64,000 bases of DNA, taken from NCBI GenBank assembly GCA_020848905.1, contig JADLHG010000083.1:146169-210168 (forward strand), given 5' to 3'. A program made the position numbers and the translations under genes. This stretch comes from Deltaproteobacteria bacterium (lineage in GTDB: Bacteria > Myxococcota_A > Polyangia > GCA-2747355 > JADLHG01). This document shows positions 32,878 through 41,115 of this stretch, piece by piece. Numbering within the stretch: the stretch's first letter is position 1; every line of letters starts with the position of its first letter. The notes beneath the pieces are model-generated. The model ran no database searches. It saw only the letters and a program-made list of their open reading frames with translations, and had not been told where the DNA came from.

Positions 32878-35763
32878 TCAGTACCGGTAGCGGAGGCCGA
32901 AGCGGACCTTGAAGGGGTCCTCGCGGGAGAGGATCTGGCCCCACTGCGTGGAGGCGCCCGGGGAGAGGTTGCGCTCCTCGAAGCGCGTCGGCGGCCGGAA
33001 GTTGATGGCGTTGAAGACCTCGCCGATGAGCTCCAGGCTATGCGCCTCGCCGATGAAGCGCTTGAGCAGGTGCGTCAGCTTGTAGCTCACCTTCAGGTTC
33101 AAGACGGCCCGCGTCGGCGTGCGCAGCTCGGCGTCGTCGTCCGGGGTCGAGAGATCCTTCGGGTCGTAGCCCCGCACCGCCCGCCGGTCCTGGTAGTCCT
33201 TGAAGTAGTTGTTGAAGTAGAGGCGGTCGTACGGCGTTCCCGACCCGACCCACAGCGTGCCGCCCGCCGTGAGCCCGAATTTGAAGCGGTACCAGCCGGT
33301 CAGCCGCAGCACGTGGCGACGATCGTCGGGCAAGAAGCCGTTGTAGAACTGCGCCTGCCGCGCGCGATCCAGATACTCCGTCGCGTACCCCTCGACCACC
33401 GTCCCCTCGCTGCGCGACCAGGTGTACGAGGCCATGAGCTGCCAGTTGCCGACGAAGCGACGCGCGAAGAGCGACGCCGACACGTAGCGCCGATAGGCCT
33501 CCTTCGGCGTCTCGAGGTCGAAGATGAACTCGGACTTCCCGTTCTTGAAACCCACCGCCTGGTCGCCGACCTCGTTCCACAGCACGTTCGTCTCGAGGTC
33601 CTCCCACTGATTGCGATAGAGCCGATAGGTGAAGTCGAGCCCCGTCGAGAAGCCCGTGAACCACTCCCGCTCGGCACCGAAGGCCAGCTCGTGCACGCGC
33701 GGCGAGGTCAGGCCCGTCGGATTGAACTTGTTCTGGGCCTTGCCCTGCGCGTCGAAGTCCGGCCCGTCGGGGCGCCCCACCGTGCGCGTCTGCCCGCCGA
33801 GAGTGCAGTTCCGGCTGTAGGTGTTCGTGTCCGGATCGTGGCTGCACTCGTAGCTGATGAGGTCCCGCCCGATGAAGCGCGCCAGCGCGAGGAAGCCCAC
33901 GTCCACGTACTGGTTGTAGCCGCCGCGAAAGACCGTCTTGCCGTTCCCCCACGGGTCCCAGGCGAAGTTCACGTGCGCCGTGGGGGTGAAGAAGCGCACG
34001 ACGGCCTGCCCGTCCGGGTTGATCGCGTCGCCGAAGTGCACCGCCGCGCCCGGGATGACCTTCAGCCGCTTGTAGCGCGGCGGGGACCACCGGTCCTGCA
34101 GAAACAGGATCAGCTTGTTGCCGCTCACGCTGGTCGAGAGCGTCCCCTGGGCGCACTTCGCCGGGTCGTAGCCCCTCGCGTTCGGGTCGCACGCCGTCGC
34201 GTCGTCGAAGTCGAGGAAGTAGCGCGTCTGCGAGTACGGCTGACCGAACTGGTACTTGTAGATCGTGTTGCCCGGGACCGACTCCTCCGACGGGTTCACG
34301 AGGTACTGGTACCGGATCCCGCCCTTGATCTCGTGCTCGCCCACCCGCTTTCCGCCGCCGAAGTAGGTCGCGTCGGCGTTGAGCGACACGCGGTAGCGGT
34401 CGTCCTTGGTCACCCCGGTGTAGTTGCGCTGGTGCACGCCCGTGCCGATGTCCTCGATCCCCGCCACGTCCGTGACCCCCGACTGCGGCGAGACGCGCAG
34501 CCCGTTCCAGCCGAACCCGAGCTGCGTCTTGACGAAGAGCTTGTCGGTGGCCAGCCACTCCCAGGCTCCCGTCGTCAGCACGTTGTACTGGTTCTGGTGC
34601 GACTCCGCGTCGGGCTCCCAGGTGATCGCGTTTTGCGTGTTGCTGATCGACGCCGGGGAGGTCTGCGCCCACCAGACCAGCTTGTGCTTCGGGTTCACCT
34701 GCCAGGTCAGCTTGCCGAGCCACTTCACCCCGAGGTACCGCCGCGCCGGGTGGTTCGGCAGGATCCGGTTCGGGTCGGGCGGGATGGTCCCCGAGCTCTC
34801 GTTCAGCTCGAACGAGGTGTAGTACCAGAGCTTGTCCTTCACGATCGGCCCGCCCACGTTCAGGTTGAAGTCGAGCGTGCGGAAGGTGGAGCCGAGCTCG
34901 TCGGGGCCCTTGATCGTCAGCGCGTCGTCCTGCCAGTAGATGCTCGAGTCCAGCTCGAACTTGTTCGACCCCGACTTGGTGACCATGTTGATCACCCCGC
35001 CCGGCGTGTCCGAAAACTCCGCGCCCATGCCGCCGGTCATGATGTTCACGTCGGCCATCGCGTCGAAGTTGAAGTTCGTCGAGAAGGTGTGCGTGACCGG
35101 GTCGGTGGTCTCCATACCGTCCACCGTGTAGGTGTTGTTGAAGTAGGACCCGCCCGAGACGCTCGGGTTGCCGGCACCCGAGCCCTTCGGATTCCGCTCC
35201 TGCGTCACGTTGCGCGTCATCCCGGCCACGCCCTGGTAGCCGCGCCCGAGGATCGGCAGATTCTCGATGTACTCGTCGGAGAGGGTCTCGCCGGTCGTGG
35301 ACTTGGTCACGTCCACCACGGGGCGCGCCGAGGTGATGACGTAGGTCTCGGCCTTGGGCTTGGGGGGCGGCGCCTTCTGGCCGGGCTTCAGCGGCCTCGG
35401 CGGGGGCTCGGGTTCGGCCGCCTTGTCGAGGAGGATGTCGAGGGTCGCGGTCTGGCCCACCTCGACGCGCACCCCCTCCTTCGTGGCCCCCTGAAACCCC
35501 GCCTTGCTGACGGAGATCTTGAACACCCCGGGGATGAGGCCGATGAAGCGGAAGGCCCCGTCGGCGCCCGCCGTGGTGCTGCGCGCACCGCCGATCTGCG
35601 TCGGCGAGCTCGCCGTGACCCTGGCCCCCGCGAGCGGGAGCCCCTGGTCGTCGTAGATGGTTCCTTCGATGCGGCCCGTGCGATCCTGCGCCTCGGCTCG
35701 CTCCGCGCCGAGGACCGCGAGCCCGAGCGCGATCATGCCGAGCGTGTGACGGAGCGTCCTCAT
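32878..35763 (-). CDS. TonB-dependent receptor with carboxypeptidase-like N-terminal domain (Oar-like)
   Basis: The 961-residue protein has a signal peptide (residues 1-25). A carboxypeptidase regulatory-like beta sandwich covers about 28-115 (GRIEGTIYDDQGLPLAGARV, GVFKISVSKAGFQGA). A Pro/Lys-rich spacer follows. The TonB plug begins about residue 140 (AETYVITSARPVVDV, ETLSDEYIENLPILGRG, NNTYTVDGMETTDP). The remaining 700 residues are a beta-barrel ending in the aromatic tail FGLRYRY. The layout fits the Oar/OmpA-related TonB receptors of myxobacteria. The start ATG overlaps the stop of the upstream lipoprotein gene as ATGA, so the two are translated together. The transported or exported cargo is unknown. 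Confidence 0.9.
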   Translation of the reverse strand: MRTLRHTLGMIALGLAVLGAERAEAQDRTGRIEGTIYDDQGLPLAGARVTASSPTQIGGARSTTAGADGAFRFIGLIPGVFKISVSKAGFQGATKEGVRVEVGQTATLDILLDKAAEPEPPPRPLKPGQKAPPPKPKAETYVITSARPVVDVTKSTTGETLSDEYIENLPILGRGYQGVAGMTRNVTQERNPKGSGAGNPSVSGGSYFNNTYTVDGMETTDPVTHTFSTNFNFDAMADVNIMTGGMGAEFSDTPGGVINMVTKSGSNKFELDSSIYWQDDALTIKGPDELGSTFRTLDFNLNVGGPIVKDKLWYYTSFELNESSGTIPPDPNRILPNHPARRYLGVKWLGKLTWQVNPKHKLVWWAQTSPASISNTQNAITWEPDAESHQNQYNVLTTGAWEWLATDKLFVKTQLGFGWNGLRVSPQSGVTDVAGIEDIGTGVHQRNYTGVTKDDRYRVSLNADATYFGGGKRVGEHEIKGGIRYQYLVNPSEESVPGNTIYKYQFGQPYSQTRYFLDFDDATACDPNARGYDPAKCAQGTLSTSVSGNKLILFLQDRWSPPRYKRLKVIPGAAVHFGDAINPDGQAVVRFFTPTAHVNFAWDPWGNGKTVFRGGYNQYVDVGFLALARFIGRDLISYECSHDPDTNTYSRNCTLGGQTRTVGRPDGPDFDAQGKAQNKFNPTGLTSPRVHELAFGAEREWFTGFSTGLDFTYRLYRNQWEDLETNVLWNEVGDQAVGFKNGKSEFIFDLETPKEAYRRYVSASLFARRFVGNWQLMASYTWSRSEGTVVEGYATEYLDRARQAQFYNGFLPDDRRHVLRLTGWYRFKFGLTAGGTLWVGSGTPYDRLYFNNYFKDYQDRRAVRGYDPKDLSTPDDDAELRTPTRAVLNLKVSYKLTHLLKRFIGEAHSLELIGEVFNAINFRPPTRFEERNLSPGASTQWGQILSREDPFKVRFGLRYRY

Positions 35764-37559
35764 GGCCGGCCCTCCTCCTTCTTACCCAGCCAGTCGGCGC
35801 GTTCGTCCGGTGGGAAACAGTAGTCGTACTCCATGCAGATGGTGCGGTACTTCCCCGCCTCCTCGGACTCGTTCTTTTCCTTCGTCGCCGCCGGCAGGCA
35901 GTAGGTCGCCGCCTGGCCGAAGACCGGCTCCTTGCACTCCTGTCCGGCGCCCTTGCAGTCGGAGCTCTTGTCGCAGCGGTCGAAGGTGGAGAGCGAGCAG
36001 AACTCGTTGCACCCGTCCCCGTTCTTCCGGTTGCCGTCGTCGCAGCTCTCGCCGTGCTCGAGCTTGCCGTTACCGCAGGTGGGGCTCACGCACTGGGCCA
36101 GTAGCGCCGCCTTGTCTCCCGCGCGGCTGTTGCAGGTCTGGATGCAGACCCCGTTCGGGCGCGTCGGGTCGGTGCGCCGCAGCGGGAAGCACTTGAAGCC
36201 CTTCACCGCGCCGCAGCGCGTGTCGATGTCCGGGTCGGGATCTCCGTCGGTGGTGCTGGAATCGCAGGTGTGCTGGCAGAAGTACTTCTTGCGCACCTGG
36301 AAACCCACGCAGACGAGGCGCGTCCCCCCGGGCCCGCCTTTGTTGTCGCACTCCTTCACGCCGCGGCGGCACTCCTCGAGGAGCCGCGCCGGGGGCGGGC
36401 TGCAGTAGCCCGATTCGATGCTGCACTTGAGTGGCGGGTCCACCTTGCCCCCCGTCTGCGCGCACTCCTCGTCCCCCTTGCAGGCCGGGAGCGTGCCGCG
36501 CACGACCAGGTTGTGGAGCTTGTCCGTGGCGACGAGCTTGAGGCCCTTGCTCTTGGCCTCGGCGACCGAGCGCACGTCCTTGAACTCGTGCTCCTTGTCA
36601 ACGAAGACCTTCCACTCCCTGACGAGCGGGCTGTAGCCGGGCTGGCCGGGCAGCGCGTCGGTGAGCACCAGGTTGCGCGCCGGCAGGACCAGCGATTTCT
36701 CCGCGGTGCCGAAGGTGAGCTCGCGGTTGATGAAGTAGGCGTCCTTGACGGGGGGCAGGCCGCTTCCCGCGAGCTTCGCCGAGCCGGCGCCGAGCAGCTC
36801 CTTCGAGCCTTCCATCAGCACGCAGTAGGCGCGCAGCCGCTTGTACCAGAGCTGCACCTTGGGGAAGGGGAGGTCCGGGCTCGCGAGCCCCTTGAGGAGC
36901 TTCGCCGCCGCGTCCACCACCGGGCAGTTCAGGACCTGCCCCGTCTCCTTCAGCTCGAGCCCGCTCTTCTGCAGCGTCTCGTGCGACTTGATGCCGTCCA
37001 GCTCGTAGTTCCCGACGGAGATGGCGTCTCTGCACCGCTCTTCGATGCAGCGTTTCTTGCCGCATACGGCGTCCATCTGGCAGGTCTGCTGCGGTTTCAG
37101 CACGGGGCGAAGCTCGTCGAGGGTCGCGGGGTCGACGCTCCCCTTGACCTTGACCTTCACCACCTTCCAGAAGGGGGAGTAGTTGCCGCGGGTGGGGATC
37201 ACGTCCACCACCGGGTGCCAGCCCACGAGCCGGCTTCCGTCGTCGGTGAGGCGGAAGAGCGGGCGGTCCTGCTCGTCGTAGAAGAAGTAGATCGCGTTCA
37301 GCGGCACCTGCCCGTTCACCCGGTCCACCTCGCCGAGGTAGTAGTACTCGACCTGCGCCTCGGGTCCGACGAAGCCGTAGACGGGGGCGATCTCGCCGGT
37401 GGGGACGGGGCGCGTGGGTCGGATGCCGCCGTCGGGGGGGCCGCTCGGGCCGGCGTCGTACTGCGCGAGCCCCACGGGCTCGTCGTAAGGCACGCCGTTG
37501 CAGCCCCCGGCGAGCGCGCCGAGGAGCAGGCAGGGCAACCGGAAGGTGTGGGAGCGCAT
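35760..37559 (-). CDS. Surface lipoprotein with DUF4215 disulfide motif, partner of the TonB receptor
   Basis: The lipobox LAGGC puts the lipid on Cys20. After a short Asp/Gly/Pro linker, residues 50-330 form a domain shared with the lipoprotein at 38511-39470: both have TGQVLNCPVV-type phrases, KLWYK-x4-CVLM-type phrases and a late REWKVFV-type strand. Residues 340-560 are Cys-rich, including one DUF4215/myxobacterial disulfide unit (CGNGKLEHGESCDDGNRK, then NGDGCNEFC). DUF4215 units are typical of secreted delta-proteobacterial proteins and fold by disulfides. The stop overlaps the TonB receptor start (ATGA), which implies a stoichiometric partnership at the outer membrane. The ligand is unknown. 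Confidence 0.8.
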   Translation of the reverse strand: MRSHTFRLPCLLLGALAGGCNGVPYDEPVGLAQYDAGPSGPPDGGIRPTRPVPTGEIAPVYGFVGPEAQVEYYYLGEVDRVNGQVPLNAIYFFYDEQDRPLFRLTDDGSRLVGWHPVVDVIPTRGNYSPFWKVVKVKVKGSVDPATLDELRPVLKPQQTCQMDAVCGKKRCIEERCRDAISVGNYELDGIKSHETLQKSGLELKETGQVLNCPVVDAAAKLLKGLASPDLPFPKVQLWYKRLRAYCVLMEGSKELLGAGSAKLAGSGLPPVKDAYFINRELTFGTAEKSLVLPARNLVLTDALPGQPGYSPLVREWKVFVDKEHEFKDVRSVAEAKSKGLKLVATDKLHNLVVRGTLPACKGDEECAQTGGKVDPPLKCSIESGYCSPPPARLLEECRRGVKECDNKGGPGGTRLVCVGFQVRKKYFCQHTCDSSTTDGDPDPDIDTRCGAVKGFKCFPLRRTDPTRPNGVCIQTCNSRAGDKAALLAQCVSPTCGNGKLEHGESCDDGNRKNGDGCNEFCSLSTFDRCDKSSDCKGAGQECKEPVFGQAATYCLPAATKEKNESEEAGKYRTICMEYDYCFPPDERADWLGKKEEGRP

Positions 37560-37760
37560 CGAAGGATACCTCGCGGCTTCGTCTCGGGGTCGTCCCCGTC
37601 GGGGATCGTTCTGCCTTGGTGGCGCGGCGGGCAGCTTCGCGCAGGTGGGCCCGCGTCGCGGTCAGGCGGCGCGCAGTCTGGCACAGGCCCGTGGGCGAGG
37701 GCAACGGCCGACGCCACGCACCTGCGGAGCCCCTTCGGTGCAACTCGCCGTGTGCAAATC

Positions 37761-37779
37761 GCGGGGCCTGAAACCCCGC
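37761..37779. promoter_or_regulatory. Hairpin GCGGGG/CCCCGC with CCTGAAA loop
   Basis: The arms GCGGGG and CCCCGC are exact complements around a 7-base loop CCTGAAA. A second hairpin with a related loop lies 16 bases further on. They are 140-160 bases upstream of the tail-anchored gene. They could be a terminator-like attenuator or a protein-binding site; no U-run follows. Confidence 0.4.
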
Positions 37780-37795
37780 TCGTCGTCCCCTCGCC

Positions 37796-37810
37796 GGCCC
37801 TGAAAGGGCC
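37796..37810. promoter_or_regulatory. Hairpin GGCCCT/AGGGCC with GAA loop
   Basis: The 15-base element GGCCCTGAAAGGGCC is a perfect 6-base-pair stem with a 3-base loop. It shares CTGAAA with the hairpin at 37761-37779. The pair is not related to the CCCCGGTG repeat family. Confidence 0.4.
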
Positions 37811-37921
37811 GATCCGTGACCCTCTGGCGCTGCACGGCGCCTGGCCCTGACCTTGCATTTGCGGCGCGCACCGAGCCGTCGGCGGTACAGGCGAACCACT
37901 GGCAGAGAGGGAGGTCGATTC

Positions 37922-38476
37922 ATGTCGCAGGTAACGCAGGCGCGGAGAGAGCGGCGGCCCACGCGGCGGCTGGCCCCTAGGAGCGCCGAGCATGAGCGCT
38001 ATCAGACCTTCGTCGAGCTCTGCGCGGGGCCCGATACCCAGCCGACGCGCGCGCCGGGGGGCGGCGAGCTGGTCCTCGACGGAGAACCTCCCCTCGTCGA
38101 GGAGAGCGAGCCCTGGGGCGAGCCGACGCGGCCCTGGTGGCAGCCGCCGGGACTGACTCCGACGAGTCTCCCCGACACGGATCGGGTCGAGCGTCCCGCC
38201 GCGCCGAGGACGTTCCACGTGGGCGACGCGTTCGACGTGGGCGACGCGTTCGACGTGAGCGACGCGTTCGACGTGGAGCTCGGCGAGCCGTTCGACGAGG
38301 AGCTCGACGTGGACTTCGCCGAGGAACTCGCCGAGGAGGACGACGGCCCCGCGCGCGTGGAACGACCTCGCGCGACCTCGCCGCGCGGCGTGCCGGCGTC
38401 GGTGGCGGTCGTGGCGCACCTGCTGCTCCTGCTGGCGCTGGCAGCTCCCTTCGCGCTCTTTCTGCGCGCGGGGTAG
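37922..38476 (+). CDS. Acidic, tail-anchored protein with short internal repeats
   Basis: ATG 37922 follows GGGAGG and gives 184 residues; the open frame from 37853 lacks a Shine-Dalgarno. Residues 1-30 are strongly basic (RRERRPTRR). Residues 95-145 hold three or four copies of the six-residue unit DAF-DVG/S (VGDAFDVGDAFDVSDAFDVE), then a very acidic run (EELDVDFAEELAEED). The last 24 residues are one membrane helix with no signal peptide (VVAHLLLLLALAAPFALFL), so the protein is probably inserted tail-first, with its bulk in the cytoplasm. The underlying DNA repeats as 18-base units at 38218-38276. I know of no family. Charge opposition between the basic head and acidic middle suggests binding or self-association. 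Confidence 0.65.
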   Translation: MSQVTQARRERRPTRRLAPRSAEHERYQTFVELCAGPDTQPTRAPGGGELVLDGEPPLVEESEPWGEPTRPWWQPPGLTPTSLPDTDRVERPAAPRTFHVGDAFDVGDAFDVSDAFDVELGEPFDEELDVDFAEELAEEDDGPARVERPRATSPRGVPASVAVVAHLLLLLALAAPFALFLRAG

Positions 38477-38510
38477 GGATCGACGGGGGCGCGGGGGACT
38501 AGCGCGGGGA

Positions 38511-39470
38511 CTACCGCGGAGCGGTCACGATCGGGCAGTTGCAGAAGGCCTCCGGCGCGCGCTCGGTGATGCGCGGATCGGTGAAGCCCTCGATGGGAAA
38601 GAGGTGCTTGTACGAGACGAGCTGCCCCGCCTGGTAGTCGCTCGGGACGGCCACCTCCCAGATCTTGGTCAGCGGGCTGTATTCGGCGGCCCCGGGCGCG
38701 TACCGGTAGACGTCGTTGCCCGGCACCGGAATGCCGGAAACGCGGTCCGCGGCGGAGAAGGCCGCCGACCGCAGCGTGTAGACCTCGGCGGCTGCCACGC
38801 GCTGCTCCTCGCGCCCGGCTTCAACGCGCGTCGTGAGCACCCTCCCAGACGGCGCCCCTCGGGCACCGATCAACGCGCGCCCTCCGTCGAGGAGCATGCA
38901 GTGCACGAGCTGCTTGCGATACCAGAGGCGCAGCTTGCGGTACTCACCGAGGACGCCGCTCTTCGTCGGTCCGAGCGTCGCATCCGGTCCCACGGCCGGG
39001 CAGTTCACGATCTTCCCCGTGCGCTCGAGCGGGTAGTCGGCGCGGAGCAGCGTGGCGCGGGACTTGAGGTCGTTGGCCTGGTAGCCCGCGGGCGGCTTGA
39101 CCAGCACGATCTCGAAGAAGTCCGACGACCGGGCCTGCTTGGGCAGAGTATCCACGATCGGGAGCTGCGCCTGGTCCACGCTGGGTTTGCCGTCGGGACC
39201 GGCGAAGACGTACAGCTCGCGCACGGGCATTCCGGGAAACTTCTCGTACTTCGCGAACCAGCTCGCGTCGGCGGGGACGAAGGTGGACAGCGGATAGAAC
39301 TCGACGATCTTGCCGTCCACGTAGCCCTGCTGCGCGGCGATGCGCCCCAGGCGGTAAAACGGGATCTCGGCGTTCGGGACCGTCCCCTCGTCCTCGTCGA
39401 CGAGGCCGACGCAGCCGGCCGAGACCGTAGATAGGGCGAACACCGCGAGCACGAGCGACCAGCGTCCCAT
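38511..39470 (-). CDS. Lipoprotein, paralogue of the receptor-linked lipoprotein
   Basis: The lipobox STVSAGC puts the lipid on Cys19. The 300-residue mature domain matches residues 50-330 of the lipoprotein at 35760-37559 in order: YRLGRIAAQQGYVDGKIVEFY, an ELYVFAGPDGKP strand, TGKIVNCPAV, then a KLRLWYRK-x4-CMLLDGG segment, and LTKIWEVAV late. It lacks the DUF4215 and Cys-rich tail of that protein but ends in CNCPIV. The two genes lie on the same strand, 950 bases apart, with the tail-anchored gene (opposite strand) between them. No TonB receptor is attached to this copy. The domain is unassigned and the shared phrases define a small lipoprotein family. Confidence 0.7.
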   Translation of the reverse strand: MGRWSLVLAVFALSTVSAGCVGLVDEDEGTVPNAEIPFYRLGRIAAQQGYVDGKIVEFYPLSTFVPADASWFAKYEKFPGMPVRELYVFAGPDGKPSVDQAQLPIVDTLPKQARSSDFFEIVLVKPPAGYQANDLKSRATLLRADYPLERTGKIVNCPAVGPDATLGPTKSGVLGEYRKLRLWYRKQLVHCMLLDGGRALIGARGAPSGRVLTTRVEAGREEQRVAAAEVYTLRSAAFSAADRVSGIPVPGNDVYRYAPGAAEYSPLTKIWEVAVPSDYQAGQLVSYKHLFPIEGFTDPRITERAPEAFCNCPIVTAPR

Positions 39471-39594
39471 GATGAACGCCTCCTTGCGCCGGAGAGGGCG
39501 AGGACGGTTCTACAATGGGGGGACCAAGCGCGGCAACCCTCCGATCGTTGACCGGGCGTCGCGATGCCGTATGATCGACGCACAAGGGTTTCAG

Positions 39595-40437
39595 ATGTCG
39601 GCAGCTTCCAAGTCTCCTGGCCCGGTGGGCCCGCACGTTCCGCGGCAGGTGGCGCGGAGCCGGGCCAGCGAATGCCTCTCCGCGATGCTCGGGGCTGGGG
39701 CTCGCATGGAGATCTATCCTCTGGTGGACGAGCAGACAGTCCTGAGGGTGCCGCGCCGCACCGAGGAGCAGCTCATCGCGCAGTGGGGGAGCTCGGGGCG
39801 CAAGGCCCTGGCGACCGGGCAGGAGGTCTCGACCGTCACCGATACGGAGCTCCACGACCTCGAGGCGGTGGAGGCCTTCATCGGCGCCTTCGTCCCCGAC
39901 ACGACGCCGCTGCCCGACCTGGATCTGGAGGGGAGCTTTCGCTACTACTCGCTGCAGCGGCGGGTCCGGGTGAGTCGCGACCTGCGCGTCTGCACCGCGC
40001 GCCTCCCCTCGCGGCAGAGCCGCAACAGTCTGGAGCGCTTCCTGCGCGACGTGCGGGACATGGTGTCGAGCCTCGGGCTGATGCCCGACCTCGCGGGAAA
40101 GGGCAACCTGGTGCTCGACCAGGCAGGTCACGTCAAGCTGATCGACATCAACAACTTCCGCCGGCTCGTCCCCGACGCGGAGGTCGAGCGCGTCCTCCCC
40201 CGGGACCTCGACGACTACGCCCTCGGGCGCAAGGACATCCGGCCGCTCCTGCCGCGAGATTTCGTGGACGACCTCGGCTATCCGATCGCCGACCTCAGCC
40301 TCGCCGCGCTGCGGAGCCTCGAGGTCCGGGCCCTCGGCCGCGAACACCGCGAGGTGGATCGGGACCCCTTCTACGCGCCGCTCACGAACGAGCGACGGCG
40401 CATCGTGCGCGCGCTCCTGCCGCGCGACGCCGCGTGA
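39595..40437 (+). CDS. Protein with a possible kinase-fold C-lobe motif
   Basis: The frame is open from 39469. I favour ATG 39595, which has AAGG shortly upstream, over ATG 39571; a TACAAT at 39511-39516 could be a -10 box. About 280 residues, soluble. Around residues 170-195 is MPDLAGKGNLVLDQAGHVKLIDINNF, given here in two parts: MPDLAGKGNLVLD and GHVKLIDINNF. This resembles the catalytic loop and metal motif of APH/choline-kinase-like proteins (D-x-GN-x-LV-D, then LIDxxN). There is no Gly-rich loop or invariant Lys that I can see in the first 100 residues. It is either a highly divergent kinase or a non-catalytic relative. It sits alone between two minus-strand genes. Confidence 0.5.
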   Translation: MSAASKSPGPVGPHVPRQVARSRASECLSAMLGAGARMEIYPLVDEQTVLRVPRRTEEQLIAQWGSSGRKALATGQEVSTVTDTELHDLEAVEAFIGAFVPDTTPLPDLDLEGSFRYYSLQRRVRVSRDLRVCTARLPSRQSRNSLERFLRDVRDMVSSLGLMPDLAGKGNLVLDQAGHVKLIDINNFRRLVPDAEVERVLPRDLDDYALGRKDIRPLLPRDFVDDLGYPIADLSLAALRSLEVRALGREHREVDRDPFYAPLTNERRRIVRALLPRDAA

Positions 40438-40470
40438 GGAGCGTCGCGTCCCCGGGGCCCGCCGAGAGCC

Positions 40471-41010
40471 CTACTGCGGCACGCACATGCCGTACTGCGG
40501 GTAGGGTTTGACCGGAGCGCAGCGCTGGCCTCCGCCGCAGTCGCTCGCCGTCGGGTCGCACCATTTGCGGCAGGTCCCCGGAGGTGCGTCGCCCGCGCAG
40601 CCGTGTCCCGGCGCGCACTCGGCGCTCGTCTGGCACGCCCCCCCCACACCCGTCTTGCCGGCGGGACAGACGCAGGCCGTCCCCTTCGTCGACAGGACGT
40701 AGCAGCCTCCACCGCCGGAGCACCCGGCTCCCGTCATCGGGGAGCAGCTCGTGACGGTGCCGGCCGCGGTGCAGTTCCCCGCCGCTCCGGTGTCGTCGGC
40801 GGGCGCAGTCGGGCCATCTCCGACGAGGATCCCGAGGTCCCTGCGCCCCGACGTGCCCCGGTCGGGAACCGGCGTCGTACGGCCGTCCCTTCGCGGTCGG
40901 GAGGGCGCCTCGCCCGGACACGCCGTCAGTGCGATGCCCACGGAGAGCAGCACGAGGAAGGCGACCGCGCGACGGAGAGCGAAGCTGAAAGAGCGGGGAG
41001 GCATGGGCAT
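40471..41010 (-). CDS. Small Cys-rich lipoprotein
   Basis: ATG 41010 opens a lipoprotein signal ending ALTAC (Cys31). A basic/Asp linker (RRDGRTTPVPDRGTSGRRD) leads to about 110 residues with some 14 Cys, arranged as short loops: TSCSPMTGAGCSGGGGCYVL, ACVCPAGKTG, AECAPGHGCAG and so on. This is the style of EGF-like or disulfide-knot surface lipoproteins of myxobacteria, but no single known pattern fits. It is likely monocistronic. Its upstream region is shared with the divergent NYN gene (41116). Confidence 0.65.
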   Translation of the reverse strand: MPMPPRSFSFALRRAVAFLVLLSVGIALTACPGEAPSRPRRDGRTTPVPDRGTSGRRDLGILVGDGPTAPADDTGAAGNCTAAGTVTSCSPMTGAGCSGGGGCYVLSTKGTACVCPAGKTGVGGACQTSAECAPGHGCAGDAPPGTCRKWCDPTASDCGGGQRCAPVKPYPQYGMCVPQ

Positions 41011-41060
41011 CGCCTGCGCCCAGTATACAGCGGAGCGCGGGCCAATCCACGCGCTATGCC

Positions 41061-41089
41061 TTGGTGCTCCAGGGTAGACATGCTATGGA
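41061..41089 (+). promoter_or_regulatory. Candidate promoter for the NYN gene
   Basis: TTGGTG (41061-41066) and TATGGA (41084-41089) are 17 bases apart, and TGC directly before the -10 makes an extended -10 element. The -10 ends 26 bases before the ATG at 41116. The segment that follows (TTTCTTTTTGCC) is unusually A/T-rich for this window. Assignment to the main sigma factor is an inference by consensus only. Confidence 0.5.
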
Positions 41090-41115
41090 TTTCTTTTTGC
41101 CAAAGAGCGCGACCG

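Larger units (their letters stand above)
37560..37921. other. Divergent intergenic region of 362 bases
   Basis: The region lies between the divergent lipoprotein (start 37559) and tail-anchored protein (start 37922) and must hold both promoters. No clear -35/-10 pair was found by eye. Its notable content is two small hairpins, listed separately. Short open frames across it are low-complexity and not convincing. The Shine-Dalgarno of the rightward gene (GGGAGG) is at about 37909-37914. Confidence 0.6.

Noticed and set aside
33040..35823. A 927-residue open frame opposite the TonB receptor
   Set aside because: It is antisense to a clear receptor gene and has the Arg/Val/Leu-rich, motif-free composition typical of shadow frames in GC-rich DNA. 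The same holds for long frames at 399-2294, 4749-6539, 7317-9758, 16664-19036 and 51134-55029.
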